25,852 nucleotides of DNA, taken from assembly GCA_905250885.1 (NCBI GenBank), contig CAJNOQ010002168.1:1-25852 (forward strand). Reading direction: 5' to 3'. Below are positions 1-8,631 of this stretch, piece by piece. The notes below the pieces were generated by a model that did no database searches, was not told where the DNA came from, and was given only the letters and a program-made list of their open reading frames with translations. Both the position numbers and the translations under genes were made by a program. Each line of letters begins with the position of its first letter. Within the stretch, counting starts at the first letter, position 1. This DNA is from Didymodactylos carnosus. Taxonomy: Eukaryota > Rotifera > Eurotatoria > Philodinida > Philodinidae.

Positions 1-250
1 ACAATTTTTTCGAAAACTTTACACACGTTAGAAATAAGCGAAATGGGCCGATAATTTTTAACAAAAAATTTACTTTCCTTTTTATGAATAGGTCGAATTA
101 TTGCCTGTTTCCAAAGATGAGGAAAAACCCCTAGCTTTAAGGAAATAGAAAAAATATGATGCAATTGTGGTGCAAGAATGTCAGCACACAGTTTTAGAAA
201 TCTAACACTTATTTGATCAACACCTACAGAATTTTTGTTTTTTGAGTAGC
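1..250 (-). mobile_element. Non-LTR retrotransposon reverse transcriptase fragment (window edge)
   Basis: Read on the minus strand, about 80 codons are open up to the window edge and match the N-terminal part of a LINE-type reverse transcriptase. A GVDQIS motif is followed by a helix-rich stretch with PQLHHIF and FPHLWKQA. Next comes IRPIHKK, and then the hallmark NYRPISLISNVCKVFEKI. This order (motif 1 region, then the RPISL block) is typical of jockey/CR1/L2-like elements. The catalytic FADD box would lie beyond position 1 and cannot be seen. Upstream (above about 250) the frame is lost and no endonuclease domain follows, so the copy looks 5'-truncated or interrupted. The family assignment within non-LTR elements is uncertain. 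Confidence 0.85.
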
Positions 251-551
251 GCAGACGTAACCGGGCGGTTATTCACTTAATGGGTCTATTTAAATGTACC
301 TTTTTACCTAGGTCGCTAGCTCCAACCTGGTAGTGAACCGAGCAGTAGGTTATCATAATCGAGTAGGAACGGGAGGTTGACATGTAGGTTAATCGATCAG
401 TTAACCGACCGGTTAAGCTAGTTCCAAAGACGAAAAATATTTGATAAGACGGAGGTTATCAACTAGATTAACCGAGTGCTTGGAGTACTCTAAGCTAGCT
501 GAAAAAATAAGAAGAAAAGAATATGTGCCTAACGAGAATCGAACTCGCTGG
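251..551. other. Intergenic segment, no gene seen
   Basis: No coding frame is evident. It contains a 16-bp near-palindrome, TTAACCGACCGGTTAA, at 401-416, and several related AACCG/CGGTT words around it. At 525-551 the minus strand has a tRNA T-arm-like stretch (a B-box-like GTTCGATTC inside a 5-bp stem) right beside the inverted repeat that starts at 552. No matching acceptor or anticodon stem was found. Confidence 0.5.
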
Positions 552-1226
552 CTACTGTCCATTTCAATGAACGGTGGACTTTAGTGCGACGCAAATATCT
601 TTTTAACGGAAAATGCTAGAGACCCACGGTTTTCGCCATTCGATAGGCAAGATGTGGGGCAACAAACAGGCGAATTGTATCCATTTCGTACTCGGATAAG
701 TGAATGCTTTCTCGACCGCCTAAGGGCAAAAAAAAGTTCGTGTAACGCGTAACAAGCAGAAATTTAACTCACCCTTCTTTTTCGGTGTAAATGGAACTGG
801 CACTGTCGATACTGTGTCGGATGCAGTCGTAGCGGACGAAACAGCCGAATGTGGACGTTTACGCACTGACGGAAGAGCTGGTAGAAGCGGATCACCTTTA
901 CGGCTTGTTTCGGATCGAGTAAGGTGACGGCTGATCATCGTCGGTTTCTTCTTGATGCTGCTGAGCCGTTCGAAAGAGCTCGTCGAGATCTACAAACCCA
1001 GCGAAAAAAGTAAACAAAAATTTTTTTGGGAAAACTCGTTTTTTAACGCTAACTTTTCCGGGTTATTATAACTCGGTAAACATTTTTGAAAAGTTTTTAT
1101 TTTTTCGCCTGTTTGTTGCCCCACATCTTGCCTATCGAATGGCGAAAACTGCGGGTCTCTAGCATTTTCCGTTAAAAAGATATTTGCGTCGCACTAAAGT
1201 CCACCGTTCATTGAAATGGACAGTAG
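552..1226. repeat. Long inverted repeat (arms about 121 bp, spacer 432 bp)
   Basis: The left arm 552-673 and right arm 1106-1226 are reverse complements with only about two mismatches. The left arm contains the stop codon, last 18-19 codons and 3' flank of the gene fragment at 616-989. The right arm carries the same codons in inverted orientation on the plus strand. One difference is silent (ACC/ACT) and one would change Val to Ala (GTG/GCG). No convincing target-site duplication flanks the arms. It could be a foldback transposon that captured gene sequence, or an inverted partial duplication of a gene end. The coding content of the arms favours the second. Confidence 0.85.
616..989 (-). CDS. 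3' end of an unrecognised gene, two exons, inside an inverted repeat
   Basis: Two exons join in frame. Exon A (989-773, 217 nt) follows a TTTGTAG acceptor and ends at a GTGAGT donor. It encodes a Ser/Thr/Pro/basic-rich stretch of 72 residues, including RKRPHSAVSS. A 53-nt intron (772-720) ends in TTTTTTGCCCTTAG. Exon B (719-616) continues in matching phase: its 2 bases complete a Gly codon, then come GRESIHLSEYEMDTIRLF and a TAG stop. The phase fit and the low-complexity-free C-terminus make a real gene end likely. No upstream exon is visible, because the right repeat arm begins about 115 bases above exon A. I do not recognise the protein. It is either a truncated 3' gene copy or the tail of a gene with a long upstream intron. 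Confidence 0.5.
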
Positions 1227-1604
1227 TGCACTCAAAATTGAGATTAGAAATACGCGACGTTGTAACCAACTAATCTACCATATCGCTATGAAAATTTTGA
1301 TGATTACAACGCCGCGATTTTTACTGAAGAAAGTTGTACTCTGATTAAATTGGAAAAGTAAAGTGGTTAGCGCGAATTAATTTGGCTTAGAAACTCATTC
1401 AAGATGTAGTGCTTCTCTAAGGGATGAAAAATAATACAGAAAAATAATTTAAAAACATCATATCTAACGTTAACTATTTCACTTAGGAAAGAATTGGTCG
1501 TATGTGCGATGATTCAAGTTTAAGTTAACATGAACCTCAAATCTATAGAATCTCGAATAAACTTAGAAGAATTAACATTGTATTCTAATTTGTTAACGTA
1601 TTGC
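1227..1604. other. AT-rich spacer
   Basis: No gene, repeat or RNA was recognised between the two inverted-repeat structures. Confidence 0.5.
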
Positions 1605-1606
1605 TA

Positions 1607-2305
1607 ATACAGAATAAAGTTTGAGAAGTTGATATTGCTGGTAACTTGGCTTTATAACTCTGTTTGGCTCAAAAGTGTAGCTTTTTCGTCAATAGCTTCA
1701 AAATTCAATCAAGTAGTTTGTCGAAAAATAATGTCAGCGTCATATACAATGTAAAACAGATGCTGATTAATTCAAACGAAGATTGATTTCAAAAAGAAAA
1801 TATATACATCGAACTACTTACCTGTAAAATTGTTGCTGCACTAACTAAATAGGTTTCTTCCATGTCTGTAAAATGAGTAGAACGTCCAGCTCCACGATGA
1901 GCAACTTGTGAAAAATGGTGAACATATAGCGTAGAATACAGTATGTTATACTTTTTAGCAATAGAATGAATGTTAATTTCATTTGAAATTTCCTTTAGTG
2001 CAGAATGAAAATCTTCTTCAGAATAACGAGATCCTTGGCCTTTCTTAACGTATGTACGAGGCATAAAGTTTGCAAAAAAAAGTAATAGTGAGCAAAAAAG
2101 TAATGAAGTGTAAGGGTTATAATGTTTTTTAGTTTTTATAGAGCTAGCGCATCTTTTTGAAATCAATCTTCATTTGAATTAATCAGCATCTGTTTTACAT
2201 TGTATATGACGCTGACATGCTGACGAAAAAGCTACACTTTTGAGCCAAACAGAGTTATAAAGCCAAGTTACCAGCAATATCAACTTCTCAAACTTTATTC
2301 TGTAT
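1607..2305. mobile_element. Foldback DNA transposon with TA target duplication, pogo/Tc1-mariner-like
   Basis: Inverted arms (about 1607-1797 and 2153-2305) begin ATACAGAATAAAGTTTGAG and end with the complement. They are flanked on each side by TA (1605-1606 and 2306-2307), the target used by the Tc1/mariner/pogo superfamily. The left arm has about 38 extra bases near 1690-1730 that the right arm lacks. The interior of about 355 bp holds a single exon with a pogo-type helix-turn-helix on the minus strand, and no DDE catalytic domain. The simplest reading is an internally deleted, non-autonomous copy of a pogo-like transposon. Confidence 0.8.
1822..2064 (-). pseudogene. Isolated first exon of pogo-like transposase (HTH_psq/CENP-B-type DNA-binding domain)
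   Basis: The 81 codons start MPRTYVKKGQGSRYSEEDFH and end in ...SAATILQ exactly at a CAG|GTAAGT donor (phase 0). Residues about 12-50 have the psq/CENP-B N-terminal pattern: a basic start, then SEEDFHSALKEI, SIAKKYNI and STLYVHH. Residues about 58-81 (GAGRSTHFTDMEE) resemble the linker before the second HTH in pogo/Tigger proteins. The donor lies about 25 bases from the left inverted arm and no downstream exon follows. The rest of the transposase (second HTH, DDE domain) has therefore been deleted. In frame, the reading extends upstream of the MPRTY start to about 2165, but MPRTY matches the usual start of the family. It cannot be an active transposase as it stands. It might still bind the element's ends. 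Confidence 0.75.
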
Positions 2306-2307
2306 TA

Positions 2308-3146
2308 ATGGGGGAAATAATAATAATTCTAAACCTGTTCACTGGAAATTGATTAGAACTAATTAATGATAACGAATTTTAGGAAAATTTTTACATCAGT
2401 AGATAGCTAAGAGTCAGCTCTATCTACCTGCATAATACTAATTTTCTCCGGTGAAAGATGACTTAATTATGCTCAAAATATCTGAAAAGTTTTAGGCGAT
2501 TATCAGAATTACCCCATGTGACTCTATAGTTAAATGCTGATGACTATCCAAAAAGCAGGTCCTATTCTTGATTTCTTTTACTGATCAGAAAATACACAAA
2601 TCCTGACCAAGAAAACACGACAAAGACTTTTTTACTTACAGTTTGCTGACCAGTCGTCTAATCAGGAAAACTGGACGTTCTCTAGGGTCCATCTGTGAAG
2701 TGTCGTTTTTTCCCGAGTAAAAATGCTTCAGATACGCTCAAAATACTGTGAAAATTAGAGAGGCTATCCGGAATTATTCCACTAATCATTAAAAATACTG
2801 CCGCCGAGTATCGGCAAAAGCTTTCTGAAGAAAGTAAAGCTATTTCAAGGAACAAACGAGATTCTTGGCACTCATGTTTTCATACATTTAACGACTCAAA
2901 CTCACTAAACAAATAGAAATGTTCCTAAAGACCTCTCTCACGTTTTCCGATTCACTGTACTATATCATTTCCATTTAATAAAGTGAGAAATAAATTCGAC
3001 CAATAGGATTAGTCCTAGAGATCGCTCATAGTCATTTTCTGGTTCGTCATAGCCGATTACCTACATCATATCATTATCATCTCATATATACACATTATAT
3101 AAACATTTTTAACGACTTTTAATGAATGGAATCGATCGTATGTCAG
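2308..3146. other. Intergenic region with diverged direct repeats
   Basis: No gene was recognised. Two related stretches, about 2456-2525 and 2715-2785, share GCTCAAAATA, then a similar spacing to GAATTA and a CCA, in direct orientation about 255 bases apart. They look like an old, decayed duplication. A variant poly(A) signal for the gene above (ATTAAA on the minus strand) lies at 3117-3122. Confidence 0.4.
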
Positions 3147-3983
3147 TTATTTATGTATAACTCGAAATTGTATACATGCATTCATCAGAGAAATGAATAG
3201 CAATAGAAGAAGCATCACCATCACATCACTTAAATACCACAAAAGATTTGAAGAAATATAAGTAGGAGCATTTGATGACAATGCATGTTTTTGTAAATAT
3301 AGTGAACGATTTTCATGAATCAGGTCATCGATTTGTAACGATAATGTATCCTTTCTGTCAGTTGCTGGATGCACTATATCTGTTACATTATTAGGACGTC
3401 TAGATATGTTCTAACAGAAAACGTTGTGAAAACAGGTTCATTAAAACATTGCACTCAATCATGAAGCACAAAATTATGACATTGCAAATATTTTGCACAT
3501 AGCACTTTAATAGTGCTAAATAGTGGTAACGTTACCATCAGATCATATGCAGCTCTGGTGCCGATTATGCCAGTATGTTGTAATAATATGCATGCTGTCG
3601 ATTCTGGAAGAGGTAATGCCGATAAAGTATGAAATAACGCTACCAATGAATACTCGACATCTGGTATTATTTCTAAGCGAGAATGTTCATAAGTCTTATT
3701 GCTAAATATACTTTTTAAGCATTTATTGGCAATATCTGGGATAATTTTACAAATGATAAATTTGAAGAAAACACATTATTTCACTTCATTATCATATCCG
3801 GATACTGTGCGTTAAGTGAGTTCAATAAAACCAATGAAATTTAGTAAATTTCAGTTTTCGAAAGTGTATCAGATACAAACATGGAATTAGCTTAATTTCA
3901 TACACGTCAAATATGCGTTCAGATAAACTGCTTGGTATATGTAAAAAGCAAGAGAAACGTAAGAACTCAACTGTATTGCTCAT
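3147..3983 (-). CDS. Predicted small tail-anchored membrane protein, three exons
   Basis: The model is exon 1 at 3983-3881, exon 2 at 3735-3536 and exon 3 at 3410-3147. The phases agree throughout and give 188 residues. Exon 1 starts MSNTVEFLRFSCFLHIPSSL and leaves on a weak donor (GTTTGT). Exon 2 follows a TTATCCCAG acceptor, encodes ...LVALFHTLSALPLPESTACI... and ends at GTAACG. Exon 3 follows a TTTTCTGTTAG acceptor. The last exon has a short amphipathic or coiled stretch (DTLSLQIDDLIHENRSLYLQ), then one strongly hydrophobic helix (MVMLLLLLFISLMNA) only about 10 residues from the stop. That is the layout of a C-tail-anchored protein. I do not recognise the family. The first donor and the start are the weakest parts, and an acceptor-like CCTTTAG just before the ATG means a further 5' exon is possible. 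ATTAAA lies about 25-30 bases past the stop. Confidence 0.5.
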
Positions 3984-4129
3984 GCCTAAAGGAAAAGAAG
4001 CTAGATCAGTGAATAGAATAAATTATTGGTATCCCCTTTAAAACAGAATATCTTTGACAACGACGGAATAATATTTTTTTTCTTCTTTCGCATTGTGCAG
4101 TTATTTTAAAATCATAACAATATATGCCT

Positions 4130-4471
4130 TTAAAAGATCCGTGGAACAGATGACTGAATCTCACACACAGATATCTTCAACTTAGCTAATATAAGATATT
4201 TTAATGCCTCAGAATACCGTTCTCCTTTACTATACTTGGCTGCTCCTATGTTATCATGAATTACTGATATTTCAGCAGAACAAAGGATTTTTGCCATCAG
4301 TAAAACTTCAAGAGCTTTCTCATAGTAATTAATTGCTACTGAATAGTCACAAATTTCATGATGAATACGTCCAATATTATTATACAATGTTGCTAATGAA
4401 AAACCACCTCCTGGAAAAGGCTTTATTGCTACATCAAAGCTTACTAATTGATCTTTTAATAGTATTTGAAT
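4130..4471 (-). CDS. TPR-repeat protein, terminal exon or fragment (kinesin-light-chain-like)
   Basis: The exon opens after a GTTGGTTAG acceptor and runs 113 codons in frame to TAA. It contains two tetratricopeptide repeats. The first (about residues 28-61) has LYNNIGRIHHEICDYSVAIN then YYEKALE. The second (about 67-102) has DNIGAAKYSKG, then RYSEALKYLILAK. The NNIG...Y..A...YEKALE spacing is that of kinesin-light-chain-type TPR arrays. These normally hold many repeats and mediate protein-protein contacts. Only two are present, and I found no further TPR exon in the 480 bases above, where the reading frames carry several stops. It is either the last exon of a gene with a long upstream intron or, more likely, a leftover fragment of an expanded family. 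Confidence 0.6.
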   Translation of the reverse strand: MQILLKDQLVSFDVAIKPFPGGGFSLATLYNNIGRIHHEICDYSVAINYYEKALEVLLMAKILCSAEISVIHDNIGAAKYSKGERYSEALKYLILAKLKISVCEIQSSVPRIF

Positions 4472-4946
4472 CTAACCAACGAGAAGTTAACAATTAAGAG
4501 AAAAGTTATCAAGATAAAAAACTTGAAAAATTTTGTAACTCGCCGATAGAAACATTTTTGAAAATTCGCATGGTTCCCAAATTGACTAAGATACTAGGTA
4601 CTAAGACTAAGATTCTAGGTAGAAACATGTTAAACTCAGTTTTAAAATTTTATTTATTTTGAAGTTTGGGAATTCCCAATATTATTTATAAAATACGATG
4701 GTCCAAACGGTACCATTGTTCAACCAAACCTATTGCATAGAAAATAATCCGACTGTTATGAAGAGCTGCTGATTGTTATCTTATATGAGAAAGAGTATAG
4801 TAAATCCAAAAAGATACGATCATTTCTTAGAACGTTGTCATTCTATTCAGTCAGGAGATCAAAACGTACCATCTGGCTATAATCCAGAAAGAAAAAAAAG
4901 ACATTTCCAAAATATCGCAGTAAACAAATTTGAAAAAACATCTTCC
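4472..4946. other. AT-rich spacer above the TPR exon
   Basis: No intact exon was seen. A minus-strand frame between about 4880 and 4650 keeps some protein-like composition (for example NDRIFLDLLYSFSYK) but is broken by at least three stops. It may be decayed coding sequence, possibly of the TPR gene. Confidence 0.3.
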
Positions 4947-4954
4947 TAACATCT

Positions 4955-5148
4955 CAGGGTTGCCAACTGTACCAATTCTAATGTGGCACATATTAATCTA
5001 AGAGGAGGGACGTCACTGGTATCTCTCATATGTCCGTCATTGTAGAGAAATTTTTCGACTAAGGGACACTCAGAGTGACGGATTTTTATGAGTACAAATC
5101 TTCAAGTGAGGGACTGTCCTTCGCATGGGGAGACATTTGGCAATCCTG
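4955..5148. mobile_element. hAT-type miniature inverted-repeat element (194 bp)
   Basis: It begins CAGGGTTGCCAACTGT and ends with the complement of CAGGATTGCCAAATGT (13 of 16 identical). CAGGG-type ends and an 8-bp target duplication are the mark of hAT transposons. The flanks are TAACATCT (4947-4954) and CAGCATCT (5149-5156), which agree at 6 of 8 bases, so this is an aged insertion. It has no coding capacity. Confidence 0.7.
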
Positions 5149-5156
5149 CAGCATCT

Positions 5157-5686
5157 ATATTTCCAACCATTTTCAATAATTTTATTTCCTAACAACAAGA
5201 ACAGCGACTATGATGAAAGAACTTATTAGAAAGTTATTGTTTCCTTTATTGTGTTTTCATGCTTTTACGAAATATTTGATAGGTACTACCTCATACGTAT
5301 ATACATATATGTATATTTTGTACACGTGTCATCTTAATGCATCACTTAGTGGAACATTTCGAAACAATAAGAAGCATCTGGTACTCATAAGGATTTTAAC
5401 AAAAATTAATAATGTCGACCCTATTCTGGCACCCATACGAATGTTCAAATATTTTTTCAAGGGCATTTTCTTAATCAAAATTTTATGGCTGACCTTTTGA
5501 TAGGTTACTAACTTTATAGTGAAATCTGTTCGCCTAAATTCACGCAATTATGTCACACAGTACGCACAAATGAACCAGTTGTCCATTACATCAAAGAAAG
5601 ATTCTGTTTCGGTTTATACTAAATAAATAAATATTGAAAATTGTATGAGTACTTTGCTTTCGGCTATCAAACACATTAAAATATTT
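5157..5686. other. Intergenic region 3' of the two-helix membrane protein gene
   Basis: Open frames here on both strands are hydrophobic, Tyr/Leu/Ile-rich products of AT-rich DNA, with no domain or splice support. A short alternating ACATATATGT palindrome occurs near 5300. I see no clear AATAAA signal for the gene ending at 5687. Confidence 0.4.
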
Positions 5687-8631
5687 TTAATAAAATGCAT
5701 TTTTAATTCGTTTTTTTGCCGATGGTTTTGGTTTCATTGTACTTTTAAATTTCGGAATTGAATTCGATTGTAATGATGGCTTTTCATTATTCGCTGTCGT
5801 GTTCGTAATACTTTTTCTCTTCTTTTTCTTTAATTTTGGTGTTTCTTGATTCTGATTAGGCAAGGAATCTGTTGACCAAACAACCGCCTCATTTTGATCA
5901 GCGTCTACACTATTGACAATATGCATTGTTGATTGTTTCGAATTTTTAGATAAACGAATTTTACCGATCATATCTGTTCGAGGTTTAACAAGGATTTGAG
6001 CAGTAGGCTGAGCAGGATAAGGTTCAACAATAATTGTTCGTCGAAATACCGGTAAATTTTCAAGTGATTGATCTGGTTTAACATCTGAAAACAAGAGAAC
6101 ACATGATTGTGGAAAGAAACAAAGCATTGTAGTTCATTAATGTCATATTAATAATAGGAACTTTACAGGAATCGCTTTCTTGAGTAGTGCAATGACGAAA
6201 AACGGTCGTTAAGATGTATATTAGATTTCTTTAGTACAACGATCGAAGCAAAATTTTAGATTTTTTATTTTTACTCAGCTTTATCCTACTTAAAATTATT
6301 TACATGAAGATAGTCTGTAATATAAGTTATAAATAACTTACTTTGCACATCTTCAAAGTCCGCTGTCACGCCAGAATCTTTCATTATTTTTGTTTCTAAC
6401 ATTGTGCCTGTTCCAGCATCTTTAACTACAACTGTTCTGGACGGCGGAGGTTTTGCCGATGTTTGTGTACTGATTATTCGTGGCGGATCGATGAGTTTAG
6501 TTTCGCTGTTATAGGAAACTATTGAAGGTGACGATCGTCTCCAGTGGCGATGGTGATGATGAGTGTGTGTGTGATGCCTTGGATGTTCAGAATGATGATG
6601 GTGGCCATGATGACGATGATGATGATTTCGATATGAATGATTATCATTTGATATCATACTAAAATCCTCTTGTAAATCTTGTGCCTTATGTCGTCTTTCT
6701 CGATGATGGCTATCGGTCGGTTTTACTCGATTATTTGTCGAAGGAGTAGCTTGACTTTGAGAACGTCTTATGGGAGAATAGGGTCTGTGTCTAGCCAACA
6801 TTCTCATCTACAATAACAACAGAACAGAACTGGAGTAAATCACTTTTTTTCGAAAATTTTTTGTACGAAATCAATATGCACAGGAATACTCCATTGTGCT
6901 TGAAATATACAATTGAAGAGATTCTAAAACATACCGTTTCACTTGTTTCTGGTGCCTTTTTTAGCACGGGTAATGGTTCTTCAGTTACAACTGAGTTTGG
7001 AAATAGATTATCAAACCGTTGTTCCGTTCGTCGTTGCGATGGCCATTCTGTGGTCTGTTGTACTGGATGATAATCGACACTCGATGTCCACAAAACAGGT
7101 TCATAAGCAGTGGCCGCAAAACCATTCTGTTGTAACAAATCTTCGTTCGTCATCGGTTGTCCAAAATAGTCCACTTGATACGACGATGGGGGTATGTATT
7201 GTTGCTGAGGGGCTGGTATAACACCATACTCTTGATAAGAGGGTCCACCAATCGGGGGTAGTGCGGGTTCATAGGTATTCGATGAATATGGTGGAGCAAC
7301 AATTGATTCACGATGTTTCATGATAGTTCTTGGTGGTGGTCTCGGTTTTTCTTTCATACGCTTTTGATGCCAAACACCGATGAGAATAAGTAAAATACTA
7401 AGAACAAATACAAATATACATATACCAATACCAGCAAGTTTTGCCGGATTCGAAGTTGTATCAGGATAACCTTGGAAAATACAGATGATGAGTTAAAGGA
7501 CAGGAGTTTAGTGTGATCTTGATATTATATGTTTCAAAATGAATCGTATCCAAAAATTTTCTGAGTCATGATAAATCACAGACAAAAGATTTTTGCATTG
7601 ATATCTCATATCGAGAGTCCAATTAAACATTCTAGAGAGAACACATTTTTAAGAGAATGAAAATTATACCTGCCCCATAAAAAATACTAGATAAAATCAA
7701 CATTGCAACCGCTAACATTGCTAATATAACCAAAACGCTGTAATAGATATATGATCCACGACGAGCCATGCCAAACGGGCCATCATACGTATCGTCATCA
7801 TAGTCAATAGGCTAAATGAAAAATAAGAGTGAACACTTTTAAAAAACAGTTCCTTGCTAATGTATTATATTACAGCTTAAAGCTAAACACACCTACTTCA
7901 ATTGCAACTTCTCCAGTATTATTATCAATAAGTATTTCCTTTTTCCAATAATCATCAATATCTTTCTTAGATTTTGACTGTCTGCTGGCGATCGTTTGTG
8001 GCGGTTGATAGATTTCCCCATTAGGTAAATAAACCGGGTACATGCTTGGATCAAGTGGAACTTCATCTGCTTTCTTCGTTTGTTTATCTTGTTTTGTTTT
8101 AGCTTTGATTTTCGCAGTATCGTTATCATTGTCGACGTCCAATTGATCCTCTGTCTGTTCAAACTCTTCTTGCTCTTGTTCTTCTATCTCTTCAACTTGA
8201 GGTTTATTCGCTTCGATGAGGTCTTTGAATAAGGAGCTGTCAACGGTTACTCTTGGCATATTTTTTTCAACTGGATTACGTAGTAGATTTGATCGTTGAT
8301 CGACTCTAACCGATCGTAAAATGTCTTTATCCGCTAGACCGTGATCAGTAGCGATATCAACACTCTTCGATAAATTTGCCGCATTATGATGCTTTATTGT
8401 TGTTGTCACGTCTTTCTTCTTCTTCGATCCGCCACCAATGTGCGATATTCCTGTTCCACCGAGAACCCCACTGGCTGAAAGTGGATTTGATGTTTTAACA
8501 TGTTTCTTTGGTGTTTTGGGTGTTGTCACTGGTTTTCGATCTGTTCGTGAAGGAGTGGATTCTTTCGCTTCTTTTTCTTGCGTTGCATCATATCCGGGAT
8601 AAAAGTAATATCCGGGTGGATAGGATGCCAT
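5687..8631 (-). CDS. Two-helix transmembrane protein with His-rich cytoplasmic tail, five exons
   Basis: The exons are 8631-7897, 7811-7670, 7470-6935, 6807-6342 and 6084-5687. All junctions keep frame, giving 758 residues from MASYPPGYYFYPGYD to ...KKRIKNAFY. The long N-terminal part is soluble and charged. It has basic patches (SKKKKD near 69-74), an acidic run at about 147-171 (EEIEEQEQEEFEQTEDQLD) and Pro/Tyr motifs such as PVYLPNGEIYQPP near 199-211. Helix 1 (about 266-291) and helix 2 (about 304-326) are separated by a loop of only 12-15 residues. Both termini should therefore face the cytosol. The tail starts with PRPPP, is rich in Pro, Gln and Tyr, has a His-rich run at 533-559 and ends very basic (KLKKKKRKS). 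Introns are 57-257 nt. The first junction uses GAA|GTAGGT, because the neighbouring GT would break the frame. I do not recognise an orthologous family. PRPPP and the Tyr-rich repeats suggest a scaffold that binds SH3 or WW proteins, which is inference only. Confidence 0.85.
6544..6624 (-). repeat. Coding low-complexity run of His codons
   Basis: CAT/CAC codons make up about two thirds of 27 codons, interrupted by Arg, Gly, Ser, Glu, Pro and Thr. The run lies inside exon 4 of the membrane protein. On the plus strand it appears as imperfect ATGATG/GTG repeats. The codon mixture suggests that selection, as well as slippage, may have kept the His content. Confidence 0.85.

Noticed and set aside
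525-551. tRNA-like T arm on the minus strand (GTTCGATTC in a 5-bp stem), with an A-box-like TAGATTAGTTGG on the other side of the inverted repeat (about 1262-1278)
   Set aside because: No acceptor or anticodon stem pairs, even when the inverted repeat is removed. At most a decayed tRNA or tRNA-derived SINE interrupted by the repeat.
5210-5500. Plus-strand open frame of 96 codons with hydrophobic stretches
   Set aside because: Composition is that of AT-rich noise (Tyr/Leu/Ile/Phe), with no domain, splice context or neighbour support. An overlapping opposite-strand frame is equally open.
6861-7221. Two plus-strand open frames
   Set aside because: They lie opposite exon 3 and the following intron of the well supported minus-strand membrane protein gene and are shadows of it.
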